Source of the DNA: Ilumatobacteraceae bacterium
GTDB taxonomy: Bacteria > Actinomycetota > Acidimicrobiia > Acidimicrobiales > Ilumatobacteraceae
Reading direction: 5' to 3'
NCBI GenBank assembly: GCA_019090765.1
Contig: JAHRVJ010000222.1
Location: forward strand, 1 to 8,854
Length of the DNA: 8,854 nucleotides
In this document: piece after piece, positions 1 to 4,935 of the stretch
How positions within the stretch are numbered: position 1 is the stretch's first letter
Layout: every line of letters begins with the position of its first letter
Made by a program: the position numbers and the translations under genes
Notes under the pieces: model-generated
What the model saw: the letters and a program-made list of their open reading frames with translations, nothing else
What the model was told of the DNA's origin: nothing
Databases searched by the model: none

Positions 1-1
1 A

Positions 2-322
2 GTACGCGAGCGACGACGACAAGTCGGTGTGCTTCGTTCGCTTGGTCTGTTATCCGGACCGATCGGCTGGAGCTTCATTGTCGAGGCGGCTCTCGTAGCG
101 ATCGAGGGAACAGCGATTGGTGTCGCACTGGGGATCCTTACTGCCTACAACATCATCACCGCGACCACGCTTGTTGGGCTCGACGTGGCCTTTGTCGTGC
201 CAGCCGGTGACATCGCGGTGTTGGTGGCATTTGTGATCGTTACATCGCTGTTGATGACGGTGGTCCCGGCGCGGCGAGCGTCGCGCATTCGCCCGGCGGT
301 GGCCTTGCGGATCGCTGACTAG
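2..322 (+). CDS. ABC transporter permease, FtsX/MacB-like, C-terminal part (5' truncated)
   Basis: The reading frame is already open at the left edge (frame starting at base 2) and gives 106 residues before TAG. The first residues, VRERRRQVGVLRSLG, are the cytoplasmic motif that precedes the last helices of FtsX/MacB-type permeases. Next come a hydrophobic stretch around residues 20-46 containing the typical EA and small-residue-rich G..IG..LG pattern, a short periplasmic loop, a final helix around residues 67-86, and the hallmark C-terminal PARRASRIRPAVALR. Such permeases pair with an ATPase to export substrates or to work mechanically on the envelope. The substrate is not readable here, and the ATPase and the rest of the permease lie outside the window. 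The GTG at base 29 is internal, not the start, because the family motif continues upstream of it in frame. Confidence 0.85.
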   Translation, partial: VRERRRQVGVLRSLGLLSGPIGWSFIVEAALVAIEGTAIGVALGILTAYNIITATTLVGLDVAFVVPAGDIAVLVAFVIVTSLLMTVVPARRASRIRPAVALRIAD

Positions 323-355
323 CTCCGCGATGAGGCCAATGAGGTTGGCTGCCCC

Positions 356-384
356 TCGACTCGCACGTCACGTGTGGATAGGCT
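356..384 (+). promoter_or_regulatory. Predicted promoter of the tautomerase gene (leaderless layout)
   Basis: TCGACT (356-361, 4 of 6 matches to TTGACA) is followed by a 17-bp spacer and TAGGCT (379-384, fits TANNNT). The ATG at 391 lies 6 nt past the -10 box, about where transcription should begin, and no Shine-Dalgarno sequence precedes it. This points to a leaderless mRNA independent of the permease gene upstream. Confidence 0.5.
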
Positions 385-390
385 CGAAAA

Positions 391-612
391 ATGCCACTCG
401 TAAATGTCCACATGGCCGCCGGTCTCCCCGCTGACAAGAAGCGGGCGATGATGGAGTCGATCACCGATTCGATGGTCGACAGTCTCGGGGTCCGCCGTGA
501 GTCGGTGCGGGTTTGGGTCAGCGAATTCCCGATGAGCGACTTCATGGCTGGTGGAGAGACGCTGGAAGAGCGCTTCGCTCGCCTTGCTGCCGAACAATCA
601 TCCGGCGACTGA
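391..612 (+). CDS. 4-oxalocrotonate tautomerase-family protein
   Basis: This 73-residue protein matches the small 4-oxalocrotonate tautomerase (4-OT) fold, whose members use the N-terminal proline exposed by Met removal as catalytic base for keto-enol tautomerisation, usually as cytoplasmic hexamers. By my recollection of Pseudomonas 4-OT it aligns without gaps: mature Pro1, H6, G10, S37-V38-R39, E44, F50 and the GGE at 53-55. Catalytic Arg39 and Phe50 are in register. The third classic residue, Arg11, which binds one substrate carboxylate, is Leu here. About ten extra residues follow the usual C-terminus (ERFARLAAEQSSGD). The family is clear, but the substrate is probably not the 4-OT dicarboxylate. 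No aromatic meta-cleavage genes are nearby, so the pathway is unknown. Confidence 0.85.
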   Translation: MPLVNVHMAAGLPADKKRAMMESITDSMVDSLGVRRESVRVWVSEFPMSDFMAGGETLEERFARLAAEQSSGD

Positions 613-725
613 TTTCATTCATCCAAGCCTGCTTGACCAGAGGTCCGCGAGATGCCTGGTTGGCGGCGGTGACGTCGTCTTGGTCAGGTATCCTCGTGCT
701 CCCTCAACCGTAAAGGAAAACGCAA

Positions 726-1052
726 ATGGCGAAGTCAGCCAAACTCACACCGCTGCAGGAATCTGAAGCTCGGCGGATCGCGCAGGAAAAGGCACGATCC
801 AACAAGGTCGCGCGAGTTTTCTCCGATGAGGAAAAGGCACTCCGCAAGGAACGCGTCGCCAAGGCCAAAGATGCGATGAGCCGGTCAGCCGGCCTCAAGG
901 GGGCCCACGTCGCTCCTGCGCGCACTGCAATCAAGCGCTACCTCCAGCAGTTGAACGACCCGAAGCAGCCCGATGAGGCCCGTTTCGAATTGTTGATCGA
1001 GGCACCCTTCAAAGCGCCGCCAAAGAAGAAGACCAACGACCGTCGTTTCTGA
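726..1052 (+). CDS. Small, strongly basic hypothetical protein
   Basis: I do not recognise this 108-residue protein. It has 27 Lys/Arg against 14 Asp/Glu, no signal peptide and no membrane segment. Residues 5-55 look like a continuous charged helix rich in Ala, Lys, Arg and Glu. A second part (about 60-98) contains AIKRYLQQL and FELLIEAPF, and the tail is PPKKKTNDRRF. Composition and size suggest nucleic-acid or ribosome binding, but no family motif proves this. The start is well supported: AAGGA at 713-717 lies 8 nt before the ATG. A TATCCT at 689-694 could be its -10 box, but I see no convincing -35. The gene ends directly in a hairpin and faces the DUF222-HNH gene. It could equally be a lineage-specific structural protein. 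Confidence 0.7.
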   Translation: MAKSAKLTPLQESEARRIAQEKARSNKVARVFSDEEKALRKERVAKAKDAMSRSAGLKGAHVAPARTAIKRYLQQLNDPKQPDEARFELLIEAPFKAPPKKKTNDRRF

Positions 1053-1070
1053 GCGGAGCCGAGTCCGCTC
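1051..1070. terminator. Hairpin between convergent genes, possible bidirectional terminator
   Basis: GAGCGGA (1051-1057) and TCCGCTC (1064-1070) form a perfect 7-bp GC-rich stem with a 6-nt loop, starting within the stop codon of the basic-protein gene. It sits in the 49-bp gap between two convergent genes, so it could serve both. There is no T-run on either side, so intrinsic termination would be of the U-tract-poor kind. Confidence 0.5.
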
Positions 1071-1101
1071 GGCACGTCCGGATGAATAGACGAGGCGTCC
1101 G

Positions 1102-2421
1102 CTAACCGGGATCTTCCGGATCAGCTGCGCGTTCGTGGTTGGGGTTTCTTGGCTCTCGCATGGTTTGTCCTGCGGTGGTCATTTGTTTGCCGTTGGGTCG
1201 GTAGTAGATGGTTTGGCCGTGTGAGTTGCGTTTGGTGTTGTAGCCGCGGTTTTTGAGTCGGTTGTGTGGGCCGCAGGTGATGTTGCTGTTTTCGGTGTTA
1301 GTTTCGCCGCCGTTGTTGGCCCATTCTTGGAGGTGGTCGATTTGGGCGTGGGCGGCGGGCACGGTGCAGCCGGGGTAGGTGCATTGGTGGGTCATTAGTT
1401 TGGCGGCGTCGCGCATGGTGTTGCCGAACAGTCTTCGGCGGCGTCCCATGGAGGTGATGACGTTGGCAGAGTTGAGTACGACTCGTCTCACGTACCCGTA
1501 GATGGCTGCTCGGAGTGCGTCATCAGGGTGAACGTTGATTCCGCTGGAAGTTTCACATCTCCGACGGCCAATTTCGACGGTTTGGTGGGCGGCATCTTTG
1601 GGGGCGAGGCCGTGGTTGGTGAGTGTTTCGGTGAAGGTGGTTTCGTCGATGAGGATGTTGACGATTGGTTTGGGTGCCCGAGCATTGGCTGGGGTGGAAG
1701 CGGCGCGCCGAAAGATTGTGGTTAATGCGTCGAATCGTCGTTGGCTGGCAGTGCGCGGTAACGGCTGATCGTTGGCAGTGTTACCAAACTCGGTTTGTCG
1801 GGTGGAGGTGTCGCGATGGAATTCGGCTTCGGCAAAGTTGTCAAGGATCGCGATGATTTCTGCGGCGGTGACTGGGTCGCCGCCAGATGCTCGGAGATCG
1901 ATCCCGGAACCGAGTGGTGATATCGAGGCGGTTCGGGCATCGATGGTTTGGTTTTGGTCGCGGTGGGCGCCATTGAGGTCAGCCAAAGTTTCCCATCGAC
2001 GTACACAAGCCTGAGCCCCTTCGAACGACAAATGTTCGGCGTTATCTAACAACAGGTGAGTAACGTCGGCGAGCCGGTTGCCGCAGCGCGGGTTGGATCG
2101 TGCTCGGGCTAGTTCGTTGGCTTGACCAATACCGATCCGGCCGTCAAGTAACCGTTGCCCGGCTTCGGGGACAGTGTCGATCAGCTTCGCGAGGCGCAGG
2201 TGCTGGGCTGCTTCACCGTTAGAGCAGTTGATAGTTGCCCGTAGGTAGCCCTTCATCGAATGATGCCCATCGACACTATGCAAGTTACGAGAAGCAGCAA
2301 CCGCGATAGCGGCAGCCTGCTCCGCAGTAACCCGCCGCCGCTCGACCTCAAGGTCGCGAATTCGGGCGTCGAGAGCGTCATCATCAAGCTCTGTTAGCTG
2401 CTGGATCACCCCCGAGATCAT
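1102..2421 (-). CDS. DUF222 domain / HNH endonuclease protein (13E12-repeat type)
   Basis: This 439-residue protein has the standard two-part build of the actinobacterial DUF222-HNH family. An N-terminal, mostly helical DUF222 region (about 10-330) includes QRRFDALTTIFRRA. A C-terminal HNH nuclease module (about 347-391) has CTYPGC (C347, C352), IDH (D362, H363), EW, GGET, N378 and CGPH (C383, H386). The Cys/His set would hold a structural zinc, and H363, N378 and H386 are the HNH signature. The family's role is unsettled; M. tuberculosis has many copies (13E12 repeats) with some mobile-element character. I start it at ATG 2421, not at the in-frame TTG 2463, because the promoter and an SOS box occupy 2428-2456 and the ATG is 6 nt past the -10. 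All six lysines after residue 250 are AAA while the two earlier ones are AAG, unlike AAG-rich neighbours. The family call is firm; nuclease activity is inferred. Confidence 0.93.
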   Translation of the reverse strand: MISGVIQQLTELDDDALDARIRDLEVERRRVTAEQAAAIAVAASRNLHSVDGHHSMKGYLRATINCSNGEAAQHLRLAKLIDTVPEAGQRLLDGRIGIGQANELARARSNPRCGNRLADVTHLLLDNAEHLSFEGAQACVRRWETLADLNGAHRDQNQTIDARTASISPLGSGIDLRASGGDPVTAAEIIAILDNFAEAEFHRDTSTRQTEFGNTANDQPLPRTASQRRFDALTTIFRRAASTPANARAPKPIVNILIDETTFTETLTNHGLAPKDAAHQTVEIGRRRCETSSGINVHPDDALRAAIYGYVRRVVLNSANVITSMGRRRRLFGNTMRDAAKLMTHQCTYPGCTVPAAHAQIDHLQEWANNGGETNTENSNITCGPHNRLKNRGYNTKRNSHGQTIYYRPNGKQMTTAGQTMREPRNPNHERAADPEDPG

Positions 2422-2427
2422 CAATAC

Positions 2428-2456
2428 AGTATAACGAACGGTCGTTCTGAATACAA
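2428..2456 (-). promoter_or_regulatory. Predicted promoter of the DUF222-HNH gene (leaderless layout)
   Basis: Read on the minus strand, TTGTAT (2456-2451; 3 of 6 to TTGACA) is followed by a 17-bp spacer and TATACT (2433-2428; 5 of 6 to TATAAT). The ATG at 2421 starts 6 nt past the -10, at the expected transcription start, and there is no Shine-Dalgarno sequence. The weak -35 and the operator lying in the spacer suit a regulated promoter. Confidence 0.65.
2436..2447. promoter_or_regulatory. LexA-type SOS box (GAAC-N4-GTTC)
   Basis: GAACGGTCGTTC is an inverted repeat with the Gram-positive/actinobacterial LexA core GAAC-N4-GTTC. It lies wholly in the 17-bp spacer between the -35 and -10 of the DUF222-HNH promoter, where a bound repressor would block RNA polymerase. 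The flanking bases (AC before, TG after) match the mycobacterial consensus TCGAAC-N4-GTTCGA at only one of four outer positions. A TetR-type regulator is therefore a possible alternative owner of the site. In M. tuberculosis several 13E12-family genes are LexA-regulated, which supports the reading. Confidence 0.62.
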
Positions 2457-2492
2457 CAAGCAATCAGAACATATTGTAGGAAGGGTTGCCGA

Positions 2493-3530
2493 TCAGGTGG
2501 GTGCCGTGGGGGAGAGATCGTAGACGTCAGCTAGCAGCTCGACCGACCGCAGCCGAGCTGACGAAGTAGTCGATTGGTGGACGGTTATCAGCTCGTCCGC
2601 GTCGGCGTGCTCGGTGAATGCCTGCAGATTTGTCTTGACTTGCTCGGGCGTGCCGACGGCGGAGTAGCGGAGCATGTTGGCGATTTGCTGGCCCTGAGGT
2701 GTTTGCAAGATGGCTTCTGCCTGCTCGTCGGTGCAGTCGGGTCCGGCCCCGCTCATCATCGCAACGCGCATCAGCACCACTTTCCGGAATATCTCGTGAG
2801 CTTCGGCGTCGGTATCAGCAGCAACCACGTTGACGGCCGCGATCACATGCGGTTCTTGGAGTTGCTCGGAGGGCTGGAAGCCTCGCCGATAGGCCGCAAC
2901 GGCGTCTTGCAATGCATCAGGTGAGAAGTGCGAAGCAAACGCGTAGGGCAGACCCATTGAGGCGGCCAGGGTGGCGCCGAAGAGTGACGAACCCAGGATG
3001 TAGAGCGGCACGTTTGTGCCTGTCCCCGGGTTGGCCTCCACACCAGGAATTCGGGTGGGACCCGAAAGGAACCCTTTCAGCTCGTCGACATCTTGGGGGA
3101 ACGAATCGGACGCTCGGGCATCGCGGCGCAGCGCCCGCAGTGTGTTTTGCCCGGTGCCAGGTGCGCGTCCGAGACCCAGATCGATACGGCCGGGATGCAG
3201 AGTCTCCAAGGTGCCGAACTGTTCGGCGATTACGAGAGGCGCGTGGTTGGGCAACATGACGCCGCCGGCACCGACTCGAATTGTTTTCGTGTTCGCCGCA
3301 ACGTGGGCGACGAGGACGCTGGTCGCCGAAGAAGCGATCGACCCGATGTTGTGGTGCTCTGCATACCAAAGTCGGTTGTATCCACAGCGCTCTGCGAGTT
3401 TGGCCAACTCGACGCTGGACTCGAGGGCTTCTTGAGGCGTCGAATCCTTGCCGACAATCACCAGGTCGAGAATCGAAAGTGGAGTGGATCGGGCCGGGGT
3501 TTCACTGTTGTGGTTGCTCACTGACATCAC
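2493..3530 (-). CDS. LLM-class flavin-dependent monooxygenase (MsnO8/YhbW-like)
   Basis: This 345-residue protein has the bacterial-luciferase-like (LLM) TIM-barrel pattern of single-component members: LSILDLVIVG near the start (18-27), YNRLWYAEHHN (51-61), then VAANTKTIRVGAGGVMLPNH and EQFGTLETLHPGRIDLGLGR (77-122), and LGSSLFGATLAASMGLPYAF (179-198). Such enzymes use reduced FMN (some relatives F420) and O2 to oxidise aldehydes, ketones or other small molecules in the cytoplasm. The sequence does not reveal the substrate, and no flavin reductase gene lies in the window. GTG 3530 and ATG 3527 are adjacent possible starts; I keep the longer form, and neither has a clear Shine-Dalgarno sequence. 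It is divergent from the GyrI-like gene across 38 bp, and its stop is 71 bp from the DUF222-HNH start, which has its own promoter. Confidence 0.88.
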   Translation of the reverse strand: MMSVSNHNSETPARSTPLSILDLVIVGKDSTPQEALESSVELAKLAERCGYNRLWYAEHHNIGSIASSATSVLVAHVAANTKTIRVGAGGVMLPNHAPLVIAEQFGTLETLHPGRIDLGLGRAPGTGQNTLRALRRDARASDSFPQDVDELKGFLSGPTRIPGVEANPGTGTNVPLYILGSSLFGATLAASMGLPYAFASHFSPDALQDAVAAYRRGFQPSEQLQEPHVIAAVNVVAADTDAEAHEIFRKVVLMRVAMMSGAGPDCTDEQAEAILQTPQGQQIANMLRYSAVGTPEQVKTNLQAFTEHADADELITVHQSTTSSARLRSVELLADVYDLSPTAPT

Positions 3531-3560
3531 TTTACGGCTAGCTCTTGTGACGCATAGAGT
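3531..3560 (+). promoter_or_regulatory. Predicted promoter of the GyrI-like/GAP/Rieske-GltS operon (leaderless layout)
   Basis: TTTACG (3531-3536; 4 of 6 to TTGACA), an 18-bp spacer and TAGAGT (3555-3560; fits TANNNT) precede the ATG at 3569 by 8 nt. The -35 abuts the start codon of the divergent monooxygenase gene, so any regulator bound in this 38-bp gap could affect both directions. Confidence 0.5.
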
Positions 3561-3568
3561 TTGTTGGC

Positions 3569-4183
3569 ATGAGCAAGATCGATTTCAAGAAGACACTTCG
3601 GCATCTCTACTCAAGCACGGCCAAGGACTTCGAGATCGTCGACGTGCCGGAGATGCAGTTCATTCGAATTGATGGTCTTGGTAGCCCCGACTCTGAGCAA
3701 TACGGAACTGCCGTCGAGTGGCTCTATTCCGCCAGCTACCCCATCAAGTTCATCTCCAAGGAGGAGAACGACCGCGACTACGTCGTACCCCCGCTCGAAG
3801 GATTGTGGTGGGCTGACGACATGGATGCGTATACCCGGGGTGAACGTGATTCTTGGAAGTGGACGATGATGATCATGCAGCCAGACTGGGTGACACCGGA
3901 GATGTACCAGGCCGGGCTCGACAAGGCCGCCAAGAAGCTTGGCTCCGTTCCCGAGTCCCTCCGGTTCGAGTCATTCGCGGAGGGTCAATCAGTTCAGATA
4001 CTGCACGTTGGCCCCTACTCGGAGGAGGCTCCTACGATCGCGAGACTCCACAACGAGTATCTGCCGTCGAACGGACTCATCGAGAACGGCCACCATCACG
4101 AGATTTATCTGGGTGATCCCCGCCGTACTGCGCCGGAGAAACTGAAAACTATTCTCCGCCAACCGGTGCGCGGCGACGCTTGA
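3569..4183 (+). CDS. GyrI-like small-molecule-binding domain protein
   Basis: This 204-residue cytoplasmic protein is a stand-alone GyrI-like protein without the AraC-type DNA-binding domain found in related regulators. Family landmarks are the N-terminal DFKKTLRHLYSSTAKDFEIVDVPE (written here as residues 5-28: DFKKTL, then HLYSS, then VDVPEM), PLEGLWW (75-81), WKWTMMIMQPDW (96-107), HVGPYSEE (146-153), and the highly typical HHEIYLGDPRRTAPEKLKTI (176-195). Members bind hydrophobic or cationic small molecules in a cleft. Some single-domain members have been reported to hydrolyse cyclopropane-bearing genotoxins, so a detoxification role is possible but not shown here. It heads a run of three same-strand genes with gaps of 48 and 38 bp. 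The start is fixed by the promoter, whose -10 ends 8 nt before the ATG. Lysine codons are AAG in 10 of 12 cases. Confidence 0.85.
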   Translation: MSKIDFKKTLRHLYSSTAKDFEIVDVPEMQFIRIDGLGSPDSEQYGTAVEWLYSASYPIKFISKEENDRDYVVPPLEGLWWADDMDAYTRGERDSWKWTMMIMQPDWVTPEMYQAGLDKAAKKLGSVPESLRFESFAEGQSVQILHVGPYSEEAPTIARLHNEYLPSNGLIENGHHHEIYLGDPRRTAPEKLKTILRQPVRGDA

Positions 4184-4231
4184 AGTAAGGTCCGCCCCGC
4201 ACGTAGATCCGGATAGAAGGTAGGGGTTCCA

Positions 4232-4897
4232 GTGGGCGCAGCGATTGGTCAAACACTCAGCAACGCCGTAGGGGTGGCTATCAGCCCGATACCCGTCATT
4301 GCGCTAATTCTGATGCTGTTCAGCAACAAGGCGAAGGTCAACAGCCTCAGCTTCCTTGTTGGTTGGGTAGGCGGGCTGGTTGCTGCGGGCGCGATCGTGT
4401 TGGCGATCGGTTTCGAGCAGTCCGCCGACGGCTCCAACGATTCCAACGGCTACCTGAAAATCGCGATCGGCGCACTATTTCTTGTGCTCGCTGTCAGAAA
4501 CTGGCGGATGCGCCCGAAGGACGGTGAAGAACCTGAGATGCCCGCGTGGATGGCGTCGATTGACGACTTCTCACCGGTTAAGGCTTTTGGAATGGCATTC
4601 CTGCTGGCGGCGGTCAACCCGAAGAATCTCGGTTTGACAGTCGCGGCGAGTAGTTCGATTTCCGCCGCGGGGCTCGAGTCGGGCGAGGAGTACGTCGTGC
4701 TCGGCGTCTTCGTGCTCTTGGCCTCTGCGAGCGTCATTGTTCCGGTTGTCTTCTACCTTGCGATGGGGCCGAAGGCCGAGGCTCCGCTTAACTCAGCGAA
4801 ACAGTGGCTAATCACCAACAACCACACGGTGATGGCCGTACTGCTGCTGGTCCTAGGAGCGAAAGTGCTGGGTGACGGAATCTCCGCTCTTTCATGA
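4232..4897 (+). CDS. GAP/Sap (SfLAP)-like six-helix membrane protein
   Basis: This 221-residue integral membrane protein has about six helices (roughly 8-30, 39-61, 73-91, 115-137, 155-178 and 197-217). Motifs resemble the GAP family (glycopeptidolipid- or sulfolipid-addressing proteins), which is distantly related to LysE-type exporters: AISPIPVIALILMLFSNKA (16-34), FLVGWVGG (41-48), FGMAFLLAAVNPKNLGL (119-135). The acidic linker DGEEPEMPAWMASIDD (97-112) separates the two three-helix halves. Mycobacterial relatives help move glycolipids to the surface; the substrate here is unknown. The GTG start has AGGGG at 4222-4226 (5 nt spacing) and AGAAGG at 4215-4220. It lies 48 bp after the GyrI-like gene and 38 bp before the Rieske-GltS gene, so co-transcription is likely. 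Confidence 0.82.
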   Translation: MGAAIGQTLSNAVGVAISPIPVIALILMLFSNKAKVNSLSFLVGWVGGLVAAGAIVLAIGFEQSADGSNDSNGYLKIAIGALFLVLAVRNWRMRPKDGEEPEMPAWMASIDDFSPVKAFGMAFLLAAVNPKNLGLTVAASSSISAAGLESGEEYVVLGVFVLLASASVIVPVVFYLAMGPKAEAPLNSAKQWLITNNHTVMAVLLLVLGAKVLGDGISALS

Positions 4898-4935
4898 TTT
4901 CAGTTCGAAACCTGCATTAGGAGTTTGAGATCTCG

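Noticed and set aside
335..349. GCCAA/TTGGC hairpin after the permease gene
   Set aside because: The stem is only 5 bp with no T-run; too weak to call a terminator.
635..645. GACC-AGA-GGTC inverted repeat after the tautomerase, with TTGACC nearby
   Set aside because: Arms are only 4 bp, and no -10 box stands at 16-18 bp from the TTGACC, so neither operator nor promoter is supported.
2422..2463. N-terminal extension of the DUF222-HNH protein from TTG 2463
   Set aside because: These 14 codons lie over the -35, SOS box and -10, and the ATG at 2421 fits the leaderless start; the extension has no family-like sequence.
1053..2492. DUF222-HNH locus as a mobile element
   Set aside because: 13E12 repeats have mobile-like traits, but I find no terminal inverted repeats, target duplication or transposase here.
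3213..3227. Perfect 15-bp palindrome GCCGAAC-T-GTTCGGC
   Set aside because: It lies deep in the monooxygenase coding region, with one spacer base instead of the four of a LexA box; codon content explains it.
2912..3524. Several overlapping open frames of 115-150 residues on both strands
   Set aside because: All are in other frames of the LLM monooxygenase gene, are Arg/Pro/Ser-rich as expected of GC-rich shadows, and lack family motifs.
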